From JBBSEX01 sp038239345 (lineage in GTDB: Bacteria; Acidobacteriota; Terriglobia; Bryobacterales; Bryobacteraceae), in NCBI GenBank assembly GCA_038239345.1, contig JBBSEX010000014.1, positions 77,418 to 141,417 on the forward strand: 64,000 nucleotides of DNA, given 5' to 3'. Below are positions 50,754 to 60,386 of this stretch, one piece after another (position 1 is the stretch's first letter; each line of letters opens with the position of its first letter). A program made the position numbers and the translations under genes. Below the pieces are notes generated by a model. That model was given only the letters and a program-made list of their open reading frames with translations. It did not search any database and was not told where the DNA came from.

Positions 50754-51629
50754 TTAGCGCCGTCCGCCAGCGGCTTCCTCAACCACAGCCGCTGAACGGG
50801 CGATGGCGTCGGCGGTTTTGACAACGATATTCATCGCCTTCACATCGTGGATGCGAACCATGTGCGCACCACCCAGGATGGCCGCCGTCACTGCTACCGC
50901 GCTGGCGATTTCAGTTCCCGCTTCGGTCTCTTGCGCCAGAAATTGTTTGCGCGATGGGCCCACCATCATTGGAAGATCCAGCTTCGCCAACTCCGGCAAT
51001 CGTGCCAATATCTCCGAATTTTCTTCTTTCCGTTTCCCAAAGCCGATACCCGGATCGACAATAATTCGCGACCGGCCCAGACCCGATTGCGTTGCCCGAT
51101 GTACCGCCGCGCCTAAATCGTTGACGATTGTGCCCATCACGAATTTCAGCGATGGCAGCTTGGCCCAGGTCTCCGGAGTGCCGCGCATATGGTTGATGAT
51201 CAGGCCGCCGTCGTGTTGGGTGACAATGCGCGCCAGTTGATGATCGAACGTCAGTCCGCTGGGATCGTTAATAATTTCGGCCCCTAACTCGAACGCCTTT
51301 TCAGCCACGGCCGATTTGTAAGTGTCCACCGAAATGGGAATACTTAACTTGTTTCGGAGACGCTTCAGAACCGGGACCAGACGCCGCAATTCCTCCGCTT
51401 CTTCGATGCGCTTCGAGCCCGGCTTTGTCGATTCCGCCCCGATATCGATAATGTCGGCGCCTTCTTCTTCAATCTCGATAGCCCGGGCAAAAGCCCGATC
51501 GGGATCGGCATACTGGCCGCCATCGGAGAAGGAATCGGGGGTAACATTTAGGATCGCCACGATCAGCGTTCGATCGCCCAATTGCAGCGAGCGAGTTTTC
51601 AACTTCCACTCGGTTCGTTTTCTAATCAC
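50754..51629 (-). CDS. folP: Dihydropteroate synthase
   Basis: 291 aa TIM-barrel of folate synthesis, joining p-aminobenzoate to 6-hydroxymethyl-dihydropterin diphosphate; target of sulfonamides. Diagnostic stretches: ILNVTPDSFSDGGQY, GADIIDIGAESTKPGSK, NDPSG, HMRGTPETW, DPGIGFGKRKEEN, GPSRKQFL and a C-terminal VRIHDV. It follows tyrS by 24 bases on the same strand and may share its transcript. Confidence 0.97.
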   Translation of the reverse strand: MIRKRTEWKLKTRSLQLGDRTLIVAILNVTPDSFSDGGQYADPDRAFARAIEIEEEGADIIDIGAESTKPGSKRIEEAEELRRLVPVLKRLRNKLSIPISVDTYKSAVAEKAFELGAEIINDPSGLTFDHQLARIVTQHDGGLIINHMRGTPETWAKLPSLKFVMGTIVNDLGAAVHRATQSGLGRSRIIVDPGIGFGKRKEENSEILARLPELAKLDLPMMVGPSRKQFLAQETEAGTEIASAVAVTAAILGGAHMVRIHDVKAMNIVVKTADAIARSAAVVEEAAGGRR

Positions 51630-51653
51630 TCGACTTCACTGTACCGCACGGCA

Positions 51654-52883
51654 TCAGGCGATCTTCACGCGTTTCCACTTCCGGCCGAAGCGAATTGTCA
51701 GGACGCCCGATAGCGCCGCGATAGTCAAATCGGTATGACGCGATCCATCGATTTCCAGGGCACCCGCTTTGATTTTGCGGCTGGCGTCGGTTACAGAATC
51801 AGCCAATCCAAGTTTGGCGGCCAGTTTATCCAGGCGCACCGCATCACCGGTAATGACGCCTTCCGGCAGGTCGACGGTGTCGATATCGGAGGGCATTTCT
51901 TTTTGTTGCACTTCGCGCTGGAAATCGCTCAACGCCTGCTGCGCGTCGGAGGCCGAATGGAAATCCTTTACCACCGACGAAGCCAAATCCATCTTCGCCG
52001 CCATTGGGTTCGTTTTGTCATTTTCCACTCCGGCCCGCAATTGCGCGATCTCATTTATGCTCTTGTCGGAGAGCAATTCGTAGTAGCGCCACATCAATTC
52101 ATCGCTGATCTGCATCATCTTGCGGAACATAATCTTTGGTGGTTCGGTGATGCCGATGTAGTTGCCTTTCGACTTCGACATCTTCTCCACGCCGTCCAGA
52201 CCTTCCAGAATCGGCACCGTGGCGACGATTTGCGGCTTCTGTCCGAAATCCCGCTGGATCTCTCGCCCTACAAGAAGATTGAATTTCTGATCGGTGCCGC
52301 CCATCTCTACATCGCATTCCAGGGCCACGGAATCGTAGGCCTGGGCCATCGGATACAACATCTCGTGAAACGAGATCGGGGTGCCTTCCTTCAACCGCTT
52401 TGAGAAATCGTCCCGTTCCAGAATGCGCGCCACCGTATACTTCGAACACAGCCGAATGATCTCTTCAAAACGCAGCGGTTCCAGCCACTGGCTGTTGAAG
52501 CGAACCTCCGTTTTCTCCGGATCCAGAATTTTGAACACCTGCGATTTGTAGGTTTCCGCGTTCTGATTAATCTCCTCGCGGGTCATCGGGGGCCGTGTTA
52601 TGTTGCGGCCCGTGGGATCGCCGATCAAGCCTGTCATATCGCCGATCAGGAAGATCACGCAATGACCCAGATCCTGAAAATGCTTCATCTTGCGCAGCAA
52701 AACGGTATGTCCCAGATGCAGATCGGGCGCAGTCGGATCAAAGCCGGCCTTCACGCGAAGGGGGCGGCCTTCCTTCTGAGCCGCGGTTAAACGCTCGCGC
52801 AGATCCTCCACGCGAATCACTTCCGCCATGCCTTTCAGGATGTAGCTCAATTGCTCGTCGATCGAAGTAGACACTCCGTTCAT
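51654..52883 (-). CDS. tyrS: Tyrosyl-tRNA synthetase
   Basis: 409 aa class I aminoacyl-tRNA synthetase. HIGH-type motif in PDLHLGHTVLLRKMKHFQDLGH, KMSKS in VEKMSKSKGNYIG, and a C-terminal S4-like RNA-binding domain (VRLDKLAAKLGLADSVTDASRKIKAGALEIDG). Size and motif spacing fit the TyrZ-type branch better than the TyrS of E. coli. Divergent from cysS with only 43 bases between the start codons, so their promoters must overlap. Confidence 0.96.
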   Translation of the reverse strand: MNGVSTSIDEQLSYILKGMAEVIRVEDLRERLTAAQKEGRPLRVKAGFDPTAPDLHLGHTVLLRKMKHFQDLGHCVIFLIGDMTGLIGDPTGRNITRPPMTREEINQNAETYKSQVFKILDPEKTEVRFNSQWLEPLRFEEIIRLCSKYTVARILERDDFSKRLKEGTPISFHEMLYPMAQAYDSVALECDVEMGGTDQKFNLLVGREIQRDFGQKPQIVATVPILEGLDGVEKMSKSKGNYIGITEPPKIMFRKMMQISDELMWRYYELLSDKSINEIAQLRAGVENDKTNPMAAKMDLASSVVKDFHSASDAQQALSDFQREVQQKEMPSDIDTVDLPEGVITGDAVRLDKLAAKLGLADSVTDASRKIKAGALEIDGSRHTDLTIAALSGVLTIRFGRKWKRVKIA

Positions 52884-52926
52884 TCTAACGTCCGCGCTCC
52901 TGTTACGATGAGAGATTATCCCGCCT

Positions 52927-54327
52927 ATGTCCCTGCGCTTTTATAACACCCTGACCCAGGAGACTGAAGTCTTCACTCCGTTGAACGGCAACACCGTGCG
53001 CATGTATACCTGCGGTCCTACGGTTTATAACTTCGTTCACATCGGCAATCTGCGGACGTTCACTTTCCAGGACATACTGCGCCGCTGGCTGCAAGTACGC
53101 GGGTATCAGATGGATCACGTCATGAATATTACCGACGTGGAAGATAAGATCATCCGTAACGCCGCTGAGCAACACAAGACGATTGGTGAATACACCGCGG
53201 TTTACACGCAAGCTTTTTTGGACGATACGGCGACGTTGCGGCTGCAGCGTCCGGAGAAAATCGCCAAGGCAACGGAACATATCGACGACATGGTCGCGGC
53301 CATCGAAGGGCTTGGAGAGAAGGGCTGCACCTATGTCAGCGACGGCTCCATCTACTTTCGTATTTCCAGTTTTCCCGAATACGGCAAGCTCTCGCACAAC
53401 GATTTTACGGGCATTCGCGCCGGTGCCCGCGTCGATGTCGATGAATACGACAAAGCGGACGCGCGCGACTTCGTGTTGTGGAAAGCACAGAAAGAAGGCG
53501 AGCCCGGATGGGACACCCCACTTGGTCCGGGCCGCCCGGGCTGGCACATCGAATGCTCCGCCATGGCGATGAAATATCTGGGAGAGACGCTGGATATTCA
53601 CGCCGGTGGGGTGGACCTGACATTTCCCCATCATGAGAACGAGATCGCCCAATCGGAAGCGTTAACCGGTAAGCCGTTTGCCCGTCTATGGCTGCATTCG
53701 GAGCACCTCAGCATCGAATCGCAGAAGATGTCGAAGTCGTTGGGAAATTTTTATACGCTGCGCGACATCGTGGATATGGGCTATTCACCGGAGTCGTTGC
53801 GCTACCTTCTTGCGTCGGTACCGTATCGCAAAAAACTTAATTTTACTTTCGACGGTCTGAAAGCCGCCGCGACTTCCATTGAACGCCTGCGTAATTTTAA
53901 GTTGCGTCTGGAAACCGATAAGTTCGACGAAGGATCGAATCCCGCCATCGACGAACGGACGCGAAAAGCTAGCGATCAATTTGACGAGAGCCTGGACAAC
54001 GATCTAAACACGGCCGATGCGTTGGCCGCAATCTACGAGTACGTTCGCGATACCAATAGCGCCATGGATGCCGGTGAATTCCTCGCCGGCAACGCCAAGG
54101 ATGCGCTTACATTATTAGTGCATTTCGATAGCGTATTCGATGTGTTGCAGCCCACGACACAATCCAGTGGCTTGAGCGATGAACAAGTGGACGCGCTCAT
54201 CGCCGAAAGAACGCAGGTCAAGAAAGCGAAAAACTTCGCGCGCGCGGATGAAATTCGTAAACAGCTGCTGGAGCGGGGAATCATCCTTGAGGACACGAAG
54301 GAAGGAATCCGCTGGAAGCGTAAATGA
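52927..54327 (+). CDS. cysS: Cysteinyl-tRNA synthetase
   Basis: 466 aa class I synthetase. CGPTVYNFVHIGNLRTFTFQDIL holds a zinc Cys and the HIGH-type motif; WHIECSAMAMKYLG and GGVDLTFPHHENEIAQSEA add the zinc ligands; KMSKSLGNF is the second signature. C-terminal anticodon-binding part ends QLLERGIILEDTKEGIRWKRK, as usual. The stop overlaps the ATG of the trans-sulfuration enzyme gene (ATGA), pairing cysteine charging with sulfur amino-acid metabolism. Confidence 0.97.
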   Translation: MSLRFYNTLTQETEVFTPLNGNTVRMYTCGPTVYNFVHIGNLRTFTFQDILRRWLQVRGYQMDHVMNITDVEDKIIRNAAEQHKTIGEYTAVYTQAFLDDTATLRLQRPEKIAKATEHIDDMVAAIEGLGEKGCTYVSDGSIYFRISSFPEYGKLSHNDFTGIRAGARVDVDEYDKADARDFVLWKAQKEGEPGWDTPLGPGRPGWHIECSAMAMKYLGETLDIHAGGVDLTFPHHENEIAQSEALTGKPFARLWLHSEHLSIESQKMSKSLGNFYTLRDIVDMGYSPESLRYLLASVPYRKKLNFTFDGLKAAATSIERLRNFKLRLETDKFDEGSNPAIDERTRKASDQFDESLDNDLNTADALAAIYEYVRDTNSAMDAGEFLAGNAKDALTLLVHFDSVFDVLQPTTQSSGLSDEQVDALIAERTQVKKAKNFARADEIRKQLLERGIILEDTKEGIRWKRK

Positions 54328-55502
54328 AGTTTGAAAGCAAAGCAGTGCATGCCGGCGATCGCAAGAAGCCCGGTCAATTTACACCCGTCGTAACTCCCAT
54401 CTATGCCGCCGTGTCGTACGCCTACGACAAGATGGAACAGCTTGATCGCGTCTTTGCCGAGGAAGAGCCTGGGCCATCGTATGGCCGTCACGATAATCCC
54501 ACTACCAGCGGACTCGAAGAACTAATTAATACACTCGAAAACGGACACGGCACCGTTGCCTGTTCATCGGGAATGGCGGCGCTACATCTGGCTATCACTG
54601 CCGCTCTTCTCGACCGGCGCAAGACGGTTTTGGCGGCCAGCGCAATTTATGGCGCGACGATGAATTTGCTGACCAAGATCATGGAACCGATGGGCGTCGA
54701 GACCAGCTTTGTCGATATGTGCGATCTCGCCGCTGTCGAAAAAGCGGTTGCCAGCCAACGGCCGGGATGTCTGGTTATGGAGACGATCTCGAATCCACTA
54801 TTGCGCGTGGCCGAAATCGATGAACTCGCCAGGATTGCAAAGTCGCGCGGCGCGGCATTGCTTGTGGATAATACATTCGCCAGTCCAATGCTCGTTCGCC
54901 CCATCGAACTGGGCGCCAGCTTCTCTGTGCACAGCACTACAAAATATCTGTCGGGCCACGGTGATGCTCTTGGCGGCGCGATCGTCTCCGATGTGGAACA
55001 CGCCCCTATCGTGCGCACGCTATCGAGAACCATGGGTCCGATCCTGGGGCCATTTGAGAGCTATCTCACCATGCGCGGTATCAAAACGCTGGCGCTGCGG
55101 ATGGAGCGGCAATGCGCGAATTCCGTCCTTGTCGCCGAGTGGCTGGCCGCGCAAACGGGAGTCGCTCATGTCTACGCGACGTCGGATCCTAAGCATCCCG
55201 ACGCCGCCACTATCGGCCGATTGTTTCCCGAAAATCTACTCGGAGCGATCATCTCATTTGAGCTGAAAGACGCGGGCCGCGATGAAGTGTTCGCGTTTAT
55301 GGACAAGCTGAAAATGATCGTGCGTGTCACTTCACTAGGCGATGTGCACACCATGGCGCTGTATCCAGCAATGTCCAGCCATCGCGATCTTGCCCCGAAG
55401 CAACGGCAGCGTCTGGGCATCGGTGATAATCTGATTCGCCTGTCGGTGGGCATTGAGGCCGTCGACGACATTATCGCCGACCTTGCACAAGCTTTCGAAT
55501 AA
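54324..55502 (+). CDS. PLP-dependent trans-sulfuration enzyme (cystathionine gamma-synthase/lyase family)
   Basis: 392 aa Cys/Met-metabolism PLP enzyme. The PLP lysine is K207 in SVHSTTKYLSGHGD; SYGRHDNPT with Y and R at the phosphate site, GMAALHLA, and DNTFASPMLVRPIELGA (the Asp pairing with the pyridine nitrogen) precede it. Members make or cleave cystathionine, or release H2S or methanethiol; motif reading cannot separate these. Coupled with cysS by a 4-base overlap. Ends 1 base from the stop of the convergent peptidase gene. Confidence 0.92.
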   Translation: MKFESKAVHAGDRKKPGQFTPVVTPIYAAVSYAYDKMEQLDRVFAEEEPGPSYGRHDNPTTSGLEELINTLENGHGTVACSSGMAALHLAITAALLDRRKTVLAASAIYGATMNLLTKIMEPMGVETSFVDMCDLAAVEKAVASQRPGCLVMETISNPLLRVAEIDELARIAKSRGAALLVDNTFASPMLVRPIELGASFSVHSTTKYLSGHGDALGGAIVSDVEHAPIVRTLSRTMGPILGPFESYLTMRGIKTLALRMERQCANSVLVAEWLAAQTGVAHVYATSDPKHPDAATIGRLFPENLLGAIISFELKDAGRDEVFAFMDKLKMIVRVTSLGDVHTMALYPAMSSHRDLAPKQRQRLGIGDNLIRLSVGIEAVDDIIADLAQAFE

Positions 55503-55503
55503 G

Positions 55504-57297
55504 CTACCACCCCACGGGCTTGCCTTTATTCTGCTCATCCAGCCACTTCTGCAGCGGCGCAAAATAATCGCGAATTGCCGTCGCATCCATTTGGCGCTGT
55601 CCCGTTAATTTCTCTAATGCGTCCGGCCAAGGCCGGCTCTGCCCCATCGACAACATGCTGTTCAAACGGTCGCCGGCTTCTTTATTGCCATAGATGGAAC
55701 AGCGGTTCAGGGGCTCCGTGCATCCAGCGGCCTTCGATAGAGCGCGATGAAATTGAAACTGCAGAATATCGGCCAAAAAATAGCGGGTGTATGGCACGTT
55801 GGCAGCGACGTGATACTTCGCGGCAGGATCGAAATCGGCTTCGCTCCGCGCAACCGGCGGGGCAATCCCCTGATACTTCAGCCGCAGAGCCCACCACGTC
55901 TCGTTATACTTTTCCGGAGAAATCTCCCCTGAGTAAACCTTCCAACGCCATTGATCGATCATCAGTCCGAAGGGCAGAAATGCGATCTTCTCCAGGGCCT
56001 TTTTAAGCAACAGCCCGATGTCCTTCGAGGTGTCCGGAGCCTTATCGAGGAAGCCCAGCTTCACCAGATAGTCGGGCGTCACCGACAGCGCGATGGTGTC
56101 GCCCACCGCTTCGTGAAACCCGTCGTTGGCGCTATCGCGGAACAGGAACGGCTGCTTGTTGTAGGCCCGCTGATAGAAATTATGGCCCAGCTCATGGTGG
56201 ATGGTGAGGAAGTCCTCATCCGTGCCGTCGATGCACATTTTAATGCGCAGGTCTTCCACATTATCGATGTCCCAGGCACTGGCATGACACACTACATCGC
56301 GATCGCGGGGCTTGGTCAACAGCGATCGCTCCCAGAAGGCTGGCGGCAGCGCGGCGAATCCTAGCGACGTAAAGAAACCTTCGCCATACTGCGCCATTCG
56401 CTTGGCATCGATCTTCAGCTTGACCTTTAGAATCTGAGTAAGATCGAAGCCTGGATCGGCATTTGCCGGAGCTACCAGAGGATAGATATTCTGCCAGTCC
56501 TGAGCCCACATATTTCCCAGCAGATGAGCCGGAATCGGGCCATCGGCGGGGACGGCATCGGGTCCGTATTTCTCCCGCAGCTTTCCGCGCACGTATGCGT
56601 GCAACGCAACATACAGGGGCCGTACCTGATCCCACAACCGATCCACCTCCTTGGCGAATTCATCGGGCGTCATGTCGTACTTCGCGCGCCACATTGCGCC
56701 GGTGTCGGCGAATCCCAGTTCCCGGGCGCCTTTATTGGACAGTTCGACGAAGCGCTGGAAATCCTTTCGCATCGGCGGCGAAATGGAATGCCAGCCGCGC
56801 CAAGCCTCCAGCAATTTGGCGGCATCGCGATCGTTCGCCATAACGCGGCTGAGGTCCTCCAGGTCCTGACAGGATTCCTGATTGCCGCCCTTGCAGTACT
56901 TCCCCTTACCGTAAATCCCTTCCATCTCCGCCGCCAGGCGGGTTACCTCCGCCGAATCCGCCGGGTTCGCCGGTGCCGCCAGCGTTAAGGTGAGCTTCAG
57001 CAGCTTCATCTTGCGGGCAAGATCTTCGGGAAGGGCTACGCCATCGAAGCGTGTGGCTTTCTTCGCCATTTCTACCGCGGCCACGATGATCTTCTCGTTT
57101 GCCTGCGCCGAAAGAATTTCCGTGTCGCCCGTTATGAAGGTCGCCTGCACCCACGCCGCGCGTTGGGCATCCGTCGAAAGCGCCAGTGACCTTGCTTCGG
57201 CGTCGTCCAGAAAGGCCTTGGCTTCGGCCACAGACGGCGTCGGCTGAGCGCAAATTACTGTTGTAAATACGTACGCAATGAATAAGATCCGTTTCAT
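55504..57297 (-). CDS. M2-family metallopeptidase (ACE-like peptidyl-dipeptidase), secreted
   Basis: About 597 aa. Signal peptide (ILFIAYVFTTVICAQ) from ATG 57297; an in-frame start at 57321 adds 8 residues and lacks a ribosome binding site. Zinc motif HHELGHNFYQRAYNKQPFLFRDSANDGFHEAVGD: HELGH plus the distal glutamate in FHEAVGD, exactly the M2 (angiotensin-converting enzyme) pattern. Removes dipeptides from the C-terminus of peptides, in the periplasm or outside. The long alpha-helical body is normal for the family. Confidence 0.92.
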   Translation of the reverse strand: MKRILFIAYVFTTVICAQPTPSVAEAKAFLDDAEARSLALSTDAQRAAWVQATFITGDTEILSAQANEKIIVAAVEMAKKATRFDGVALPEDLARKMKLLKLTLTLAAPANPADSAEVTRLAAEMEGIYGKGKYCKGGNQESCQDLEDLSRVMANDRDAAKLLEAWRGWHSISPPMRKDFQRFVELSNKGARELGFADTGAMWRAKYDMTPDEFAKEVDRLWDQVRPLYVALHAYVRGKLREKYGPDAVPADGPIPAHLLGNMWAQDWQNIYPLVAPANADPGFDLTQILKVKLKIDAKRMAQYGEGFFTSLGFAALPPAFWERSLLTKPRDRDVVCHASAWDIDNVEDLRIKMCIDGTDEDFLTIHHELGHNFYQRAYNKQPFLFRDSANDGFHEAVGDTIALSVTPDYLVKLGFLDKAPDTSKDIGLLLKKALEKIAFLPFGLMIDQWRWKVYSGEISPEKYNETWWALRLKYQGIAPPVARSEADFDPAAKYHVAANVPYTRYFLADILQFQFHRALSKAAGCTEPLNRCSIYGNKEAGDRLNSMLSMGQSRPWPDALEKLTGQRQMDATAIRDYFAPLQKWLDEQNKGKPVGW

Positions 57298-57403
57298 AAA
57301 GGAAGCCCCTGCCCAGATCATGACACAAAATATTTGGTGTTACGGGCGGATTGTTCTCATACTTTTCAGAGCTAGTCCGATACGCCTTGTAGGGAGCTAG
57401 AAC

Positions 57404-57610
57404 ATGAAACCCATTTACATTGGCGGTAGATCGGTTAGCGGGAGAGTACGCCGGGATGTGCCGAAGCAGCTCCTACAGGAATTAGATTTTCAATCCAATT
57501 TACAGGCTTTGAGTTCGGCGGTTGCCGCCCTGCGCGCCGTGCAAGAGGAAAGCTGTTTCCGGCTGCCCGAGTCGGTGCCTGTCGTAGTCGCGGTAAGCCG
57601 ATTGCGTTAG
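57404..57610 (+). CDS. Small hypothetical protein
   Basis: 68 aa with a good ribosome binding site (AGGGAGC, about 8 bases before ATG). Basic N-terminus (GGRSVSGRVRRDVP), a Leu/Ala-rich middle that could be one amphipathic helix (LLQELDFQSNLQALSSAVAALRAVQEESC), and a short C-terminal VPVVVAVSRLR. No family recognised, no signal peptide. Lies between the divergent peptidase gene and the NIPSNAP gene. Confidence 0.5.
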   Translation: MKPIYIGGRSVSGRVRRDVPKQLLQELDFQSNLQALSSAVAALRAVQEESCFRLPESVPVVVAVSRLR

Positions 57611-57655
57611 CATAATTTGGATGCCTGCCATTCCGTTTGCCTATCGAGGGTGTAA

Positions 57656-58435
57656 GTGACGCGACGAGTGTTTTTGCCCGCTGCCGCCGCTGCCGGCATG
57701 GGTGGGGCGCTAGGTGCAGTGCCAGTTAAGAGATCCGTGATTGAAATGCGCACGATCAAATTGCGCAATAGCGGAGACGAACAGCGGCAACGCACAACTG
57801 ATTTTCTGCGGCAGTCGGCGATGCCCGCGCTATTGAAGGCCGGTGCCCGACCTCTCGCATACTTCGCCGGGTCGATTGCGGCGGATACGCCATTTTTGAT
57901 CACGCTGACGACATACCCATCGTTGAGCGCGATGGAGGAAATCCGCGAAAAGTTGACCGCCGACAAAGACTATCAGACCGCGCTCGTGGCCTACAATACG
58001 GCCCCGGGAATCGGGTATCAACGAATCGATTCGTCGCTCCTGCGCTGCTTTGACAAGGTGCCCACGCTGCTTGTCCCGCCCAGCGATGCAAAGCGTCCAT
58101 CGCGAATCTTTGAATTGCGGACGTACGAATCGAACAACGCGACCACACTGAGGCGAAAAATCCAGATGTTCAACGACTCTGAAATCGGGATCTTTGAGCG
58201 CCTCGGCATGCAGCCGGTTTTCTTCGGGGAAACACTGGTCGGTCAGAACATGCCGAGCCTCACATATATGTTGGCCTTCGACGATCTTGCGGCTCGCGAG
58301 AAAGCTTGGCGGGCATTCGGCGCCGACCCCGAGTGGCAAACCCTTCGAGCGAAGCCCGGCCTTAGCGACGCTGAAATCGTCTCCAATATCAGTAACTCGA
58401 TTCTCCAACCATTACCCTTCTCACCCTTGAAATAA
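57656..58435 (+). CDS. Exported NIPSNAP-family protein
   Basis: 259 aa. Short TAT/Sec-like signal (TRRVFLPAAAAAGMGGALGAVP) then two tandem NIPSNAP-type ferredoxin-like domains: IEMRTIKLRNSG ... LKAGARPLAYFAGS ... FLITLTTYPSLSAMEEIREKLTAD, and the second RIFELRTYESNNATTLRRKIQMF ... EIGIFERLGMQPVFFGETLVGQNMPSLTYMLAFDDL. GTG start has GAGGG upstream. The family binds small molecules or has an unknown role; exported two-domain versions are common in Acidobacteriota and Planctomycetes. 119 bases without a gene follow. Confidence 0.87.
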   Translation: MTRRVFLPAAAAAGMGGALGAVPVKRSVIEMRTIKLRNSGDEQRQRTTDFLRQSAMPALLKAGARPLAYFAGSIAADTPFLITLTTYPSLSAMEEIREKLTADKDYQTALVAYNTAPGIGYQRIDSSLLRCFDKVPTLLVPPSDAKRPSRIFELRTYESNNATTLRRKIQMFNDSEIGIFERLGMQPVFFGETLVGQNMPSLTYMLAFDDLAAREKAWRAFGADPEWQTLRAKPGLSDAEIVSNISNSILQPLPFSPLK

Positions 58436-58554
58436 TCTCGCGGAATGGTCGCCACTCCCGTCACCACCCCGGCGGCGCTTCGATGCTCGGCGCTGGTGCA
58501 ATCGCCTGGGCGGCGTTACGTCTAGGCTAAGCGAAGCCGATGTTAAACTAGAGT

Positions 58555-59349
58555 TTGCTTCCCGATATCCTTTCCGCCGTCCAGCCCCGTGTGTGCGCGG
58601 TAAGCTACTTGAATACCGTTCCTTTGGTGTGGGGAATGTTACATGGTCCCCAACGAGGTATTTTCGATCTTGATTTCGCACTTCCCGCCGTGTGCGCCGA
58701 CCGGATCGAAAATGGCCAGGCCGACATCGGGATTATCCCCGCTATCGAAGTCCCCCGGCTGGGTTTGGAATACTTTCGTGGTACTGGGATCGCTTCCCGG
58801 GGCGCCGTGCGCAGCATTCTACTAATCTCGAAAGTGCCGTTCTCGCGAATCAAAATATTGGCGGCGGATGCCGGATCGCGCACCTCGGTCGCTCTCACAA
58901 GAATCGTACTGGCAAAGAAATATGGTGCTGAACCAAACGTGTTATCGATGCCGGCGGATCTGACGGCGATGCTGGAACAGGCCGACGCCGCTTTGATCAT
59001 CGGCGATCCGGCCCTGCGGCTCGATCCGCTGACTCTCCCCTATCACGTTGCCGATCTAGGAACGGAATGGACAGAGATGACGGGGCTTCCCATGGTCTTT
59101 GCAGTTTGGGCCGCGAGGCCGGAATTCATCACCGAGCGATCCAGCCGTGCATTTATAGAATCATGCCGGTTCGGGCTCAATCATATGGAAGAAGTGCTGC
59201 AATCCGAATACGCCGCTCGCGGTATTTCTTTACAACTTGCGCGCGCGTATTTTACTGACCACATCGTCTTTGAGCTCGGCGCTGAGGAATATGATGGGCT
59301 GGCGCTCTATTGGAAGTTCGCGAAGAAACTGGAACAGGTATTTGCATGA
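58555..59349 (+). CDS. mqnA: Chorismate dehydratase MqnA (futalosine pathway)
   Basis: 264 aa periplasmic-binding-like fold enzyme that dehydrates chorismate to 3-[(1-carboxyvinyl)oxy]benzoate, the first step of menaquinone synthesis by the futalosine route. VCAVSYLNTVPLVWGM, DLDFALPAVCADRIENGQADIGIIPAIEV, the SRTSVALTRIVLAKKYG hinge and LIIGDPAL...DLGTEWTEMTGLPMVFAVWAA are family signatures. TTG start 58555; GTG 58588 is a weaker alternative. The stop overlaps the ATG of mqnC (ATGA), so two pathway steps are encoded together. Confidence 0.93.
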   Translation: MLPDILSAVQPRVCAVSYLNTVPLVWGMLHGPQRGIFDLDFALPAVCADRIENGQADIGIIPAIEVPRLGLEYFRGTGIASRGAVRSILLISKVPFSRIKILAADAGSRTSVALTRIVLAKKYGAEPNVLSMPADLTAMLEQADAALIIGDPALRLDPLTLPYHVADLGTEWTEMTGLPMVFAVWAARPEFITERSSRAFIESCRFGLNHMEEVLQSEYAARGISLQLARAYFTDHIVFELGAEEYDGLALYWKFAKKLEQVFA

Positions 59350-60377
59350 TGACACGCAACGAAGCAATCGATTTTTTCAACAGCAACGATTTGATCGGCA
59401 TCGGAATGCAAGCCGACGCGGTGCGGCGCAAACTGCATCCTGAGGGCGTGGTCAGCTACATAATAGACCGGAATATCAACTACACGAACTTCTGCACGGA
59501 ATACTGCAGCTTCTGCGCGTTCTATCGGCCCATGGGCTCGAAGGAAGGCTACGTCCTATCGAAGGAAGAGATCTTTTCGAAGATTCAGGAGACGCTCGAA
59601 CTCGGCGGCACAGGCATCCTGATGCAGGGCGGGTTACACCCCGAGTTGAAGATCGAATGGTATGAGGATCTGCTCAGTTCCATCAAGGCCCGCTTCAACA
59701 TCTGGTGCCATTGTTTCTCGGCCCCGGAAATTGTCAATATCGCGCAGGTCAGTGGTCTATCGTTGCGCGATACGCTGCAGCGCTTGAAGGATGCCGGGCT
59801 GGATTCGTTACCGGGCGGCGGAGCGGAAATTCTAGACAACGATGTTCGCAAGCGTATCAGCCGTTTGAAATCCTCCGTCGACGATTGGATTAACGTTCAT
59901 CGGGCGGCGCACTCCATCGGGATGAAAACCACGGCAACCATGATGTTTGGCTGCGGCGAAACCATTGAGCAGCGCATCAATCATTTCGAGATCGTGCGCC
60001 GCATGCAGGAAGAAACCGGGATGTTCACCGCGTTTATTCCCTGGTTTTTCCAACGCGAGAATACTTCACTGGGACGGTTTATCAAAGAGGAAGCGACGGC
60101 GGTGGAATACCTCAAGATGCTCGCGCTCTCGCGTGTTTACCTCGATAACATTTTGAATGTGCAATCTTCGTGGGTCACTCCCGGGCTGAAGACTTGTCAG
60201 TTGGGGCTTCGGTTCGGCGGTAACGATGTCGGCAGCATCATGATTGAAGAGAATGTCGTATCGGCGGCGGGAGCACATCACCGCGCCACCGAAGAGCAGT
60301 TACGGCGTCTGATCCGCGATGCCGGATTTGTGCCGAAACAGCGCGATACACTGTACCGGACTTACTTCCTGAACTAG
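59346..60377 (+). CDS. mqnC: Cyclic dehypoxanthinyl futalosine synthase MqnC
   Basis: 343 aa radical SAM enzyme that cyclises dehypoxanthine futalosine in menaquinone synthesis. The 4Fe-4S motif is CTEYCSFCAFYRP (C-x3-C-x2-C), preceded by VSYIIDRNINYTNFC. ILMQGGLHPELKIEWYEDLLSSIK, LPGGGAEIL, KTTATMMFGCGET and SWVTPGLKTCQLGLRFGGNDVGSIMIEENVV are typical of MqnC. ATG 59346 overlaps the mqnA stop; the open frame begins at 59310 but would overlap more. Pathway partners mqnB, mqnD and mqnE are not in this window. Confidence 0.95.
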   Translation: MMTRNEAIDFFNSNDLIGIGMQADAVRRKLHPEGVVSYIIDRNINYTNFCTEYCSFCAFYRPMGSKEGYVLSKEEIFSKIQETLELGGTGILMQGGLHPELKIEWYEDLLSSIKARFNIWCHCFSAPEIVNIAQVSGLSLRDTLQRLKDAGLDSLPGGGAEILDNDVRKRISRLKSSVDDWINVHRAAHSIGMKTTATMMFGCGETIEQRINHFEIVRRMQEETGMFTAFIPWFFQRENTSLGRFIKEEATAVEYLKMLALSRVYLDNILNVQSSWVTPGLKTCQLGLRFGGNDVGSIMIEENVVSAAGAHHRATEEQLRRLIRDAGFVPKQRDTLYRTYFLN

Positions 60378-60386
60378 TTGTCCAGC

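Noticed and set aside
53661..53674. GTTAACCGGTAAGC, similar to the LacI-type palindrome
   Set aside because: Lies in the middle of the cysS coding region, far from any start, and lacks the conserved right half GGTAACT.
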